Assembly: GCA_937928575.1 (NCBI GenBank)
Contig: CALFWW010000067.1
Location: forward strand, 1 to 64,000
Reading direction: 5' to 3'
Length of the DNA: 64,000 bases
From: an uncultured Saprospiraceae bacterium
GTDB lineage: Bacteria; Bacteroidota; Bacteroidia; Chitinophagales; Saprospiraceae
Shown: positions 7,805 to 16,144 of the stretch, one piece after another
How positions within the stretch are numbered: position 1 is the stretch's first letter
How the letters are laid out: each line of letters opens with the position of its first letter
Notes under the pieces: generated by a model
Told to the model about the DNA's origin: nothing
The model's input: the letters and a program-made list of their open reading frames with translations, nothing else
The model's database searches: none
Position numbers and translations under genes: made by a program

Positions 7805-9106
7805 ATGAAGTTATTACTTCAATTGCTTTTTTTAATTGTCACGGTTCAATTATCGGCACAGTCTTTTTCTGCACTTCCCAATCTACCTGAACCAGTAAGT
7901 AACAATGCAGTTACACATGGAACCATCAACAATAAAAATCACATTTTTTCTTTTTGTGGAATAGATGCGACTAAAGAACCTTCAGGAATTCATCTAAAAT
8001 CATTTTTCTACAATGCAGATTCAGAACAGTGGACAACACTCCCACCTATTATAGATCCCAATGGAGGAAAAGTTGCCGCCTCAGCAAGTACGGTAAAAAA
8101 CAAAATCTATATTATTGGTGGCTATCACGTAGCACCTGATTTCAGTGAAGTATCGTCAAGTAAAGTACATGTTTTTAATCCGGAAACATTAAGTTATGAA
8201 AATGATGGCGCGGATATTCCCGTAGCGATTGATGATCAAGTACAAGTGGTTTGGAGAGATAGTTTGATATATGTTATTACAGGTTGGAGCAATTCAACGA
8301 ATGTCACCAATGTTCAAATTTATAATCCTACAACTGATGTTTGGAGTGTCGGAACTCCTGTGCCCGATGAAGGAAATTTCAAAGTCTTTGGTGCCAATGG
8401 AACGATAATCGGAGATACCATTTATTATTTAGGTGGTGCAAAAATTACCAGTGCATTCGCAGCAGCAAGACACTTAACAAAAGGAGTCATTAATCCTGAT
8501 AATCCATTAGAAATTACTTGGTCAGGAGAAACCAATCTAGATGCCATCGCATATCGCCCTGCTGCGCTTACCTATGAAGACGAGGCATATTGGATTGGTG
8601 GATCTGAAAAAACTTACAACTTTGATGGACTTGCTTATAACAATGGAAATCCGGTCGAACCGACAGATAAAATTATCAAGTACAACCCATCATGGCCACT
8701 CACTGAAGTGCAAGAAACATTCACTCAAATTCCTCCAATTATGGATTTAAGAGGAATTGCTGAATACACCGAAACAGAATTTGCAGTAGCAGGTGGAATG
8801 GTCAGTGGTCCTGAAGTGACCAATCAGGCCTGGTTAATCAATATGGCTCAAATTGTGCCAACCGAAAATATCATTTCTCCATTTTTCAAAGCTTACCCAA
8901 ATCCTGTTGGCGAATTACTATATATCAATTACAAAGGATTTTTTGAGATTCAAATTTCGAATATTTTGGGTGAAAATTTGATTGCAAAAAGAGCTTTCGA
9001 GTCGGATGCAATAAATGTCCGAGACTTTCAAAATGGAATCTATATTTTGTCCATTATCAAAAATGGAGTAATCAGTCATTCAGAAAAAATAATGATCCAA
9101 CACTAA
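7805..9106 (+). CDS. Secreted Kelch-repeat protein with T9SS type A tail
   Basis: A 433-residue exported protein. The signal peptide is MKLLLQLLFLIVTVQLSAQ. About five or six Kelch-like blades follow, each with a hydrophobic strand ending in GG or an equivalent: IYIIGGYH, YVITGW, IYYLGGAK, AYWIGGSE and FAVAGGM. The last 75 or so residues form a T9SS sorting domain (AYPNPVGELLYINYKG ... NGIYILSI ... KIMIQH). The ATG lies one base after the paaH stop and the next gene, paaI, starts 11 bases after its stop, so it sits inside the paa transcription unit. No enzymatic function can be assigned. A surface or extracellular binding role is likely. Confidence 0.85.
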   Translation: MKLLLQLLFLIVTVQLSAQSFSALPNLPEPVSNNAVTHGTINNKNHIFSFCGIDATKEPSGIHLKSFFYNADSEQWTTLPPIIDPNGGKVAASASTVKNKIYIIGGYHVAPDFSEVSSSKVHVFNPETLSYENDGADIPVAIDDQVQVVWRDSLIYVITGWSNSTNVTNVQIYNPTTDVWSVGTPVPDEGNFKVFGANGTIIGDTIYYLGGAKITSAFAAARHLTKGVINPDNPLEITWSGETNLDAIAYRPAALTYEDEAYWIGGSEKTYNFDGLAYNNGNPVEPTDKIIKYNPSWPLTEVQETFTQIPPIMDLRGIAEYTETEFAVAGGMVSGPEVTNQAWLINMAQIVPTENIISPFFKAYPNPVGELLYINYKGFFEIQISNILGENLIAKRAFESDAINVRDFQNGIYILSIIKNGVISHSEKIMIQH

Positions 9107-9117
9107 GATTACGTAAC

Positions 9118-9537
9118 ATGGAAAAATCAATCGAAACCAAAATAATCGATGCCATGTACGAAAAGGACGATTTCAGTCAATGGCTTGGAATCGAAAGATT
9201 GGAAGAAGGACCGGGTTATTGCAAGCTAAGAATGACCATCCGCAAAGAAATGACAAACGGATTTGATATCGCACACGGTGGGATTACATTCTCTTTTGCA
9301 GATAGTGCTTTCGCATTCGCTTCCAATTCGAGAGGAATCCATGCAGTATCCATCGAAACATCCATTTCACATACTAAGCCTCTTAAAGCAGGAGACATCA
9401 TCACAGCCGAGGCCATAGAAAAAAACCTAACTAGAAAAACTGGAATCTACCATGTCGAAGTAAAAAATCAAGACCACGATATTGTCGCGCTCTTCAAAGG
9501 CACCGTTTATCGCACTGGCAAAGAATGGGAAGTGTGA
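9118..9537 (+). CDS. paaI: Hotdog-fold acyl-CoA thioesterase PaaI
   Basis: PaaI hydrolyses ring-hydroxylated phenylacetyl-CoAs and so frees CoA trapped in dead-end intermediates. The 139 residues have the hotdog signature GFDIAHGGITFSFADSAFAF (about residues 41-60), in which HGG and the following Asp are the family's active-site region. SIETSISHTKPLKAGDIITA follows as the central strand pair. The gene is 11 bases downstream of the Kelch gene and upstream of paaJ. Confidence 0.93.
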   Translation: MEKSIETKIIDAMYEKDDFSQWLGIERLEEGPGYCKLRMTIRKEMTNGFDIAHGGITFSFADSAFAFASNSRGIHAVSIETSISHTKPLKAGDIITAEAIEKNLTRKTGIYHVEVKNQDHDIVALFKGTVYRTGKEWEV

Positions 9538-9619
9538 ATTTTAAAAGTACTAGGAAAGAAATCCTGAAAGCATTCAGAAATAATTATCTACCATTAATCT
9601 ATTCTGTTAAATTTGTGTA

Positions 9620-9694
9620 ACCTCTCTAAGAGGTATCACTAAATAACGATCGAGCCCAACGGGCTCAAGCATCCTAACTTGGGGCATCGCCCCA
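9620..9694. repeat. Three consecutive triloop mini-palindromes upstream of paaJ
   Basis: Three perfect hairpins lie head to tail: ACCTCT-CTA-AGAGGT (9620-9634), GAGCCC-AAC-GGGCTC (9652-9666) and TGGGGC-ATC-GCCCCA (9680-9694). The stretch from GGGCTC to GCCCCA (9661-9694) recurs almost unchanged at 15290-15323. The last hairpin ends 14 bases before the paaJ ATG, so it would lie in the leader. Confidence 0.7.
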
Positions 9695-9708
9695 CGAATT
9701 TAAAATAA

Positions 9709-10923
9709 ATGAAAGACTCATTCATTATAGACGCCATCCGAACCCCAATAGGAAACTTCGGAGGTACCTTATCCAAAGTCCGCTGCGATGATCTCGGAGC
9801 AATCCCAATCCGAGAATTACTAAATCGGAATACCCAATTCGACCCCAAAATAATTGACGAAGTCATTATGGGATGTGCCAACCAAGCAGGCGAAGACAAT
9901 CGCAATGTGGCAAGAATGTCAGCGTTATTGGCAGGAGTCCCATTTGATGTGCCAGGTGAAACAGTCAATAGATTGTGCTCCTCTGGAATGTCATCCGTCA
10001 TTCATGCACATCGAGCGATCAAAACAGGCGACGGCGATTTATTTATCTCAGGAGGAATGGAGCATATGACAAGAGGACCTTGGGTAATCTCCAAAGTATC
10101 CAAACCTTTTGGAAGAGATGCAAAAATGCATGATTCTAGTTTCGGCTGGCGTTTCATCAATCCCAAAATGGAAGAATTGTATGGAACTGAAGGAATGGGA
10201 AGTACGGCAGAGAACTTAGCAGAAATGTATTCCATCAATCGGGAAGATCAAGATAAGTTTGCAGCATGGTCTCAACAAAAAGCAGCCGCAGCACAAAATT
10301 CAGGTCGATTAGCCAAAGAAATAATAAGTGTCTCTATTCCTCAAAGAAAAAAAGATCCTATTATTTTTGAAAAAGATGAATTCTTAAGACCAACAACAAC
10401 GGTTGAGATATTAGCAAAATTAAGACCTGCATTTAAGAAAGCAGAAAATGGTGGAACGGTGACTGCTGGAAATGCATCTGGATTAAATGATGGAGCAGCA
10501 GCAATGTTGGTCGCATCAAGTGATGCCGTAAAACAACATGGTTTAAAACCAATGGCAAGAATCGTATCATCAGCAATCGCTGGAGTCGAACCACGTATTA
10601 TGGGGATTGGTCCAGTCAAAGCTTCTAACAAAGCACTTTCAAAAGCTGGATTGGAAATGTCTGACATGGATATTATTGAACTCAATGAAGCATTTGCAGC
10701 TCAAGCATTGGCATGTACTCGTCAATGGGACATTGCAGATGATGATCCTCGCATCAATCCTAATGGTGGAGGGATCGCAATCGGTCATCCACTTGGAATG
10801 TCCGGAACAAGAATTTTGCAAACGGCAGCGATCGAGTTGCACGAACAAAATAAAAAGTATGCTTTAGTAACCATGTGTGTAGGAGTAGGGCAAGGCTATG
10901 CAACGATAATTGAAAAGGTTTAA
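9709..10923 (+). CDS. paaJ: 3-oxoadipyl-CoA / 3-oxo-5,6-dehydrosuberyl-CoA thiolase PaaJ
   Basis: A thiolase that cleaves the beta-oxidation intermediates of the pathway to acetyl-CoA plus succinyl-CoA or the shortened acyl-CoA. It has 404 residues. The acyl-accepting Cys is in NRLCSSGMSSV (Cys at about residue 90). The C-terminal catalytic His and Cys are in GGGIAIGHPLGMSGTR and MCVGVGQGYA. NEAFAAQALAC is also typical. Thiolases for general fatty acids look similar; the position among paa genes supports PaaJ. Confidence 0.92.
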   Translation: MKDSFIIDAIRTPIGNFGGTLSKVRCDDLGAIPIRELLNRNTQFDPKIIDEVIMGCANQAGEDNRNVARMSALLAGVPFDVPGETVNRLCSSGMSSVIHAHRAIKTGDGDLFISGGMEHMTRGPWVISKVSKPFGRDAKMHDSSFGWRFINPKMEELYGTEGMGSTAENLAEMYSINREDQDKFAAWSQQKAAAAQNSGRLAKEIISVSIPQRKKDPIIFEKDEFLRPTTTVEILAKLRPAFKKAENGGTVTAGNASGLNDGAAAMLVASSDAVKQHGLKPMARIVSSAIAGVEPRIMGIGPVKASNKALSKAGLEMSDMDIIELNEAFAAQALACTRQWDIADDDPRINPNGGGIAIGHPLGMSGTRILQTAAIELHEQNKKYALVTMCVGVGQGYATIIEKV

Positions 10924-11102
10924 ATATCTGTTAATATCTGCTGCTGAATCAATCTCGATTAAAATATTTTTATTGATAATCAGTTAGTTACGAATTTTTA
11001 GAAGCAAATTTTTATTTTTAGCAAACCATCTTTGCATGAAATTATGTTACTTGTATGTATCAAATTTAGTCTAAAAAGTATAATCTTAAATCAAATAGAA
11101 TT

Positions 11103-11882
11103 ATGAGTAAATTTAATAAATTGACAAAGTCCTCAAATCCGATGATGAAGGACGAAAAATATAGAGACAATGCAGTCACTACTGTATTGGATGGCGAATT
11201 GGTCGGAACGCGTGGTGAGGTGATGACGGTTCAAGGAGCAGCAACAAAAACATTGATATTGACCGCGCTTTTGGCAGTAACTTCTGTTTTTGCATACGGT
11301 CTAGGAAATGGGATGTTGATGTATGTAGGAATGTTTGGTGGAATCGGCGTAGCAATGTTTGCAGGATTCAAACCACATTTATCTCCGTACTTAGCTCCAA
11401 TTTATGCAGTATTAGAAGGTTTATTTATAGGAACCTTTTCAGTATTCATGGCATCAAGAGTAGGTATCTTAGGGAGCGGTTTGATATTCCAAGCGATTTC
11501 TCTAACAATAGGCGTACTATTCTCCATGTTGTTCATTTATAAAACAGGAATCATAAAAGTAACGGACAAATTCCGTAGCATGATTGGAATGGCAACAGGA
11601 GCAATTATGTTGGTGTACTTGTTGAATTTTGTACTTAGCTTTTTTGGAATGAATGTTCCTTACCTACACCAAGGTGGTGCAATGGGTATTGGAATTAGTG
11701 CAGTAATTCTTGCGGTTGCTTCCATGAGATTGTTGGTTGATTTTGACAACTTCGATAGAGGTGAAAAAATGCAAGCTGCAAAATACATGGAATGGTATTC
11801 AGCAATGGGATTATTAGCGACACTAGTATGGATCTACTACGAGATGGTTTGGTTACTAGTTCAGATTGCTGGTAATGACTAA
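11103..11882 (+). CDS. Bax inhibitor-1/YccA family membrane protein
   Basis: An integral inner-membrane protein with about seven hydrophobic segments after a polar N-terminus (residues 1-50, including the family-like SNPMMKDEKYRD). Members of this family include YccA, an inhibitor of the FtsH protease, and BsYetJ-type calcium leak channels. The 259-residue length and the C-terminal WYSAMGLLATLVWIYYEMVW fit the YccA branch. It is on the same strand as the paa genes but has 179 bases upstream and its own strong terminator downstream. It is probably an independent passenger gene, and its function here is unknown. Confidence 0.85.
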   Translation: MSKFNKLTKSSNPMMKDEKYRDNAVTTVLDGELVGTRGEVMTVQGAATKTLILTALLAVTSVFAYGLGNGMLMYVGMFGGIGVAMFAGFKPHLSPYLAPIYAVLEGLFIGTFSVFMASRVGILGSGLIFQAISLTIGVLFSMLFIYKTGIIKVTDKFRSMIGMATGAIMLVYLLNFVLSFFGMNVPYLHQGGAMGIGISAVILAVASMRLLVDFDNFDRGEKMQAAKYMEWYSAMGLLATLVWIYYEMVWLLVQIAGND

Positions 11883-11905
11883 GCTCATCCAATAAAAAAT
11901 ATTTT

Positions 11906-11945
11906 AAAGTCCGTTCTTGGTTTCAAGGGCGGACTTTTCTTTTTA
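11906..11945 (+). terminator. Rho-independent terminator after the YccA-family gene
   Basis: AAAGTCCG (11906-11913) pairs perfectly with CGGACTTT (11930-11937). A CTTG/CAAG inner stem in the loop extends it, and a T-rich tail (TTTTCTTTTTATT) follows. Confidence 0.85.
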
Positions 11946-12268
11946 TTGAAAAGATATCCGGTTAAAAAATACCCAAAGGGGTTTCAGCAATAGTGATGGG
12001 CAACGCCGGCATCGCCCCTCACTATTGTATACACTCGTGAAAGCTTTAACGGAGCGCAAGCATTTATTTGCTTTCGGTCCTATAGACCTTTGATAGGATT
12101 TGGAATTTAGCATCGGACGTTGCCCATTGCTTTTGCTTTAACTCCTGTGGAGTTTTCATTCAGAATAAAAAAATCGTAAATTCATCTGTATTATTTCTTC
12201 TACTAAAATGCAGGACAGTAAGCGAATCTTTGAATTTGAACTGTTCTCAAAAACAAAATCATTAAATC
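11946..12268. other. Structured non-coding spacer before paaY
   Basis: This 320-base spacer has no credible ORF but is highly structured. CAATAGTGA (11988-11996) plus GGGC pairs with GCCC plus TCACTATTG (12019-12027), a hairpin of 13 pairs with one mismatch. ATGGGCAACG (11996-12005) is also the exact reverse complement of CGTTGCCCAT (12118-12127), enclosing about 110 bases. A triloop palindrome AACTCC-TGT-GGAGTT sits at 12140-12154. It could be a dispersed REP-like element or a structured RNA. Confidence 0.5.
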
Positions 12269-12865
12269 TTGATCTACGAATACAAAGGTTTCAAACCAGT
12301 AATACACGAATCCTCCTTCATCCACCCACAAGCCAATGTTACAGGTAATGTAATCATCGGCAAAGATGTATATGTCGGACCATTCGCAGCAATTCGTGGA
12401 GACATTGGAGGCGTTGTCATAGAAGACGGTTGCAATGTCCAAGAAAATTGTACCATCCATATGTTTCCTGGTGTAAAAGTATTGTTAAAAAAATCAGCTC
12501 ATATCGGACACGGAGCAATTATCCACGGTGCTACCATCGGAGAAAATTCCTTGATTGGGATGAATGCAGTCGTCATGGATAATGCCATTATTGGTGATGA
12601 ATGTATTGTCGGTGCTTTAACCCTTATCAAAGCAGATGCGCATATTCCTCGTCGAAGTTTAATAGTAGGAAATCCAGGAAAAATCATCAAACAAGTAACA
12701 GATGATATGATTAAATGGAAAACAAAAGGAACTGAATTATACCAAACTTTTCCTGCAGCATATTACGGCACTTTACGACCTGTTGAACCGCTCCGCGAAA
12801 TTCCAAAAGATCAACCTGAACAAGATGTACTTTTCAAAACCTGGAATGAGATTAAGGAAAATTAG
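12269..12865 (+). CDS. paaY: PaaY hexapeptide-repeat thioesterase / gamma-carbonic-anhydrase-like protein
   Basis: A left-handed beta-helix protein close to PaaY, which in studied bacteria hydrolyses CoA esters that accumulate when phenylacetate catabolism stalls. Hexapeptide repeats run over about residues 18-140 (VTGNVIIGKDVYVGPFAAIR, ENSLIGMNAVVMDNAIIG). The three metal-binding His positions are in NCTIHMF and HIGHGAIIHGA. The C-terminal VEPLREIP is shared with PaaY rather than with generic carbonic anhydrases. The start is TTG at 12269: an in-frame TAA lies at 12263-12265 and no ATG occurs before the middle of the beta-helix. Confidence 0.9.
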   Translation: MIYEYKGFKPVIHESSFIHPQANVTGNVIIGKDVYVGPFAAIRGDIGGVVIEDGCNVQENCTIHMFPGVKVLLKKSAHIGHGAIIHGATIGENSLIGMNAVVMDNAIIGDECIVGALTLIKADAHIPRRSLIVGNPGKIIKQVTDDMIKWKTKGTELYQTFPAAYYGTLRPVEPLREIPKDQPEQDVLFKTWNEIKEN

Positions 12866-12869
12866 AAGT

Positions 12870-13060
12870 TAAAAATGTAAAATTAAAAATATGACCGTCC
12901 ATACGTCAGACTGTGCGAAAACTAAAATTTTTGGTCAAGGTTCTTTGACGGGACGCCAAAACCAACCTACTTTTTGGGTATTTTCGCACAACCTGACGTT
13001 TGCATGCGTAAGCACGTATTTAGGTCATATTATTTTTAATTCCTTCCGTTTACATTTTTA
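12870..13060. mobile_element. MITE-like 190-bp imperfect palindrome between paaY and paaZ
   Basis: Nested arms pair from outside to inside: TAAAAATGTAA (12870-12880) with its complement at 13050-13060; AATATGACC (12888-12896) with GGTCATATT (13023-13031); ACGTCAG-AC-TGTGCGAAAA (12903-12921) with TTTTCGCACA-AC-CTGACGT (12981-12999). The centre holds a further GTCAA/TTGAC stem. There is no ORF of note. The layout fits a miniature inverted-repeat element or a long structured RNA. No target-site duplication is obvious in the AT-rich flanks. Confidence 0.6.
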
Positions 13061-13181
13061 ATTTATATACATCCTTTTCCGTATATTAGCACAGCTATTC
13101 GGCAAACTTGCTAAGTATATTTCCTTTCAACAGCAATTGCCTATACTATTAGATTACAAACTAGAATTACAAATAATTTTA

Positions 13182-15230
13182 ATGAAAATAAAGAATTATG
13201 CCCTCGGCAAATGGGTAGCTGGTAAAGGCAAAGGAGCTCCATTATATAATGCCATCACCGGAGAAGAAATTGGTGAAGCAACAAGTGCAGGATTAGACTT
13301 CAATGACATGATGACCTATGCTCGTGAAGTCGGTGGACCCGCACTCCGAAAAATGACCTTTCACGAACGAGGTAGAATGATCAAGAAATTAGCACTCTAC
13401 TTGTTTGAAAGAAAAGACAAATTCTATCCAATCAGTTACCAAACCGGTGCAACCAAAGCAGATAGTTGGATCGATATAGAAGGTGGAATCGGAAATCTAT
13501 TCGCCAATGCAAGTCTCCGTAGAAATTTTCCAAATGAAACTTTTTATGTGGATGGCGAACAAGCAAATATTTCAAAAAATGGAACTTTCATTGGACATCA
13601 TATTATGGTTCCGAAACCAGGAGTCGCCATTCATATCAATGCCTTCAATTTTCCAATTTGGGGAATGCTGGAAAAAATTGCAGTTAACTTGTTAGCAGGA
13701 GTACCAGCAATTGTGAAACCTGCAACCTTGACTTGCTATTTGACAGAAGCGATGGTAAGACAAATTACTAAATCCAAAATTTTACCAAAAGGTGCTTTGC
13801 AATTAATCAGTGGTTCAGCAAGAGGAATTCTAGATCATGTGGTATCTCAAGATGTGGTGACTTTTACGGGTTCTGCCGACACCGGAAGAATGCTGAAATC
13901 ACACCCTAGAATTATCAATGAAGCGGTGCCTTTCAATATGGAAGCAGACTCATTGAATTGTGCCATCCTAGGAAAAGATGCAAAACCAGGTACGCCAGAA
14001 TTCGATTTATTCATCAAAGAAGTGCGTAGAGAAATGACCGCAAAATGCGGGCAAAAATGTACCGCAATCAGAAGAGTAATTGTGCCTAAAAATTTGGTAG
14101 AAGCCGTTCAGGAAGAATTGAGCAAACAACTAAAACAAACGGTTATCGGTGACCCTTCCGTTAAAGGAGTAAGAATGGGTGCATTGGCTGGAAAAGTACA
14201 AGTCGAAGAAGTGAAAGAAAGAATTCAGCAATTGATGCAAACTTCTGATTTGGTGTATGGAAATTTAAGTCGATTCAAAGTTGTCGGTGCCGATAAAAAG
14301 AAGGGTGCATTCATGTCCCCAATTGTATTGTTAAATTCAAAGCCGCATAAAAATTTAGATACCCATAATATCGAAGCATTCGGACCCGTAAGTACCATCA
14401 TGCCATACAAAGATACGGCAGATGCAATCAAATTGGCGAATCTTGGAAAGGGTTCACTCGTTTGTTCCATAGCAACCAATGACAGAGACATCGCTAAAGA
14501 ATTTGTAATGGGTGCAGCGAGTTATCATGGTCGTATTCTCATCCTCAACGAAGAAGGATCAAAAGAAAGTACTGGTCATGGATCACCGCTCCCTTTATTG
14601 GTGCATGGTGGGCCAGGTCGTGCTGGAGGTGGAGAAGAGATGGGCGGAATGCGTGGTGTGAAACATTATCTACAACGTACCGCAATTCAAGGACATCCAT
14701 CAATGATTACGGCAGTCACCAATCAATATCAATATGGTGCAGAACAAACTGAAAAACCAGTTCATGTTTTTAGAAAACATTTTGAAGAACTAGAAGTTGG
14801 AGAAACGGTCATCACTGCAAAGCACACCGTAACAGAAGCAGATATCGCCAATTTCGCAAATGTCAGTGGAGATAATTTCTATGCACACGTCGATGCAACT
14901 TCATTAGAAGGAACCATCTTCGAAGGAAAAGTAGCACACGGGTATTATGTGTTATCAAAAGCTGCTGGTTTGTTTGTCGATCCTAAGAAAGGACCCGTTT
15001 TATTGAACTACGGAATCGAAGAATGCCGATTTGTAAAACCAGTTTATCCAGGAACGACTATTGGTGTCAAATTTACAGTAAAGCAAAAGGTGGATCAAGA
15101 AAAAAGAGATGAAGATGATATCGCAAAAGGTATCGTGAAATTCCTAGTAGATGTCTACGACGAAACAGGAGAGACAGTCGCAATCGCTACGATTTTGACC
15201 ATGGTTAAGAAATTAGATCAAAGCAGCTAA
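13182..15230 (+). CDS. paaZ: Bifunctional PaaZ: oxepin-CoA hydrolase and semialdehyde dehydrogenase
   Basis: PaaZ opens oxepin-CoA with its C-terminal MaoC-like hydratase domain and oxidises the resulting aldehyde with its N-terminal aldehyde dehydrogenase domain. The ALDH domain has NAFNFPIWGMLEKIA, Glu at about 254 in NMEADSLN and the nucleophile Cys at about 293 in GQKCTAIRR. The MaoC domain (from about residue 530) has the catalytic Asp/His segment SGDNFYAHVD at about 561-570. From the ATG at 13182 the protein is 682 residues, the same size as E. coli PaaZ. An upstream TTG at 13137 would add 15 unlikely residues. Confidence 0.96.
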   Translation: MKIKNYALGKWVAGKGKGAPLYNAITGEEIGEATSAGLDFNDMMTYAREVGGPALRKMTFHERGRMIKKLALYLFERKDKFYPISYQTGATKADSWIDIEGGIGNLFANASLRRNFPNETFYVDGEQANISKNGTFIGHHIMVPKPGVAIHINAFNFPIWGMLEKIAVNLLAGVPAIVKPATLTCYLTEAMVRQITKSKILPKGALQLISGSARGILDHVVSQDVVTFTGSADTGRMLKSHPRIINEAVPFNMEADSLNCAILGKDAKPGTPEFDLFIKEVRREMTAKCGQKCTAIRRVIVPKNLVEAVQEELSKQLKQTVIGDPSVKGVRMGALAGKVQVEEVKERIQQLMQTSDLVYGNLSRFKVVGADKKKGAFMSPIVLLNSKPHKNLDTHNIEAFGPVSTIMPYKDTADAIKLANLGKGSLVCSIATNDRDIAKEFVMGAASYHGRILILNEEGSKESTGHGSPLPLLVHGGPGRAGGGEEMGGMRGVKHYLQRTAIQGHPSMITAVTNQYQYGAEQTEKPVHVFRKHFEELEVGETVITAKHTVTEADIANFANVSGDNFYAHVDATSLEGTIFEGKVAHGYYVLSKAAGLFVDPKKGPVLLNYGIEECRFVKPVYPGTTIGVKFTVKQKVDQEKRDEDDIAKGIVKFLVDVYDETGETVAIATILTMVKKLDQSS

Positions 15231-15255
15231 GCAAATATTGGCTAAATTAATTGAT

Positions 15256-15343
15256 CACGAAACCCACGAAACCCACGAAAAAGCCCAAAGGGCTCAAGCA
15301 TATTAACTTGGGGCATCGCCCCAAGATTTAGCTCCAGAGGAGC
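15256..15343. repeat. Direct repeats and triloop palindromes upstream of the paaF-like gene
   Basis: CACGAAACC-type units occur three times (15256-15280). Three mini-palindromes follow: AGCCC-AAA-GGGCT (15282-15294), CTTGGGGC-ATC-GCCCCAAG (15307-15325) and GCTCC-AGA-GGAGC (15331-15343). Positions 15290-15323 nearly duplicate 9661-9694 (two differences in 34 bases). The last hairpin ends 9 bases before the ATG, so it would lie close to the ribosome-binding region. Confidence 0.7.
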
Positions 15344-15352
15344 AAAATAAAA

Positions 15353-16138
15353 ATGTCAGAAGTGCAAGATAAAACAAAATTAGGCTACGTAGAAACCGCA
15401 ATCTCCAACAATGGAATTGCAACCATCACTTTCTACCATCCAGCCCACAATTCATTACCAGGAAATTTATTAGCAGAATTGGCTAATTCAATCACAACAG
15501 CAGGTCAAAATGGAAACATCAAAGTGATTATTCTAAAAAGTGCAGGAGACCGAACCTTTTGTGCAGGTGCTAGTTTCGATGAATTAATGTCAATCGATAA
15601 TCTGGAGACGGGAAAAAAATTCTTCATGGGATTCGCCAATGTCATCAATGCATGTCGTAAATGCCCAAAATTTATTCTCGGACGGGTACAAGGAAAAGCA
15701 GTCGGAGGTGGAGTAGGAGTGGCAGCATCTACGGATTATTGTTTGGCGACAAAATTTGCATCAGTCAAACTAAGCGAGTTGGCAATTGGTATCGGACCTT
15801 TCGTCGTCGGACCAGTTTGTGAACGAAAGCTTGGGAAGGCAGGTATGACTCAGTTAGCGATCAATGCCACAGATTGGAAAGATGCAGTTTGGGCGCGAGA
15901 TAATGGACTTTATGCAGCAGTCTATGAAAATGCGGAAGAAATGGATGAAGCAATCGATATCCTAGCCAACAAATTGGTAAATTCAAATCCGGAAGCAATG
16001 CGATTATTGAAAAAAGTATTTTGGGAAGGAACTGAAAACTGGGATACCCTCTTGGAAGAAAGAGCTGCAATGAGTGGAGAATTGGTGTTATCAGATTTTA
16101 CCAGAAATGCGATTAATAAATTCAAGACAGGAGCCTAA
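15353..16138 (+). CDS. paaF: Enoyl-CoA hydratase/isomerase family protein, probable PaaF
   Basis: A crotonase-fold enzyme expected to hydrate 2,3-dehydroadipyl-CoA. Of its 261 residues, FCAGASFDEL (about 64-73) and GKAVGGGVGVAASTDYC (about 110-126) form the oxyanion hole. The second catalytic region reads LSELAIGIGPFVVGPVCERK, with Glu in SELAIG but a less typical continuation than classical hydratases. The gene begins 122 bases after paaZ. It is assigned as PaaF mainly because the pathway needs a second hydratase and this is the only other crotonase here. Another acyl-CoA specificity is possible. Confidence 0.72.
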   Translation: MSEVQDKTKLGYVETAISNNGIATITFYHPAHNSLPGNLLAELANSITTAGQNGNIKVIILKSAGDRTFCAGASFDELMSIDNLETGKKFFMGFANVINACRKCPKFILGRVQGKAVGGGVGVAASTDYCLATKFASVKLSELAIGIGPFVVGPVCERKLGKAGMTQLAINATDWKDAVWARDNGLYAAVYENAEEMDEAIDILANKLVNSNPEAMRLLKKVFWEGTENWDTLLEERAAMSGELVLSDFTRNAINKFKTGA

Positions 16139-16144
16139 AAGCAA

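Noticed and set aside
13137-13181. Upstream TTG start for paaZ
   Set aside because: It adds 15 residues not expected in PaaZ. The ATG at 13182 gives the usual 682-residue length.
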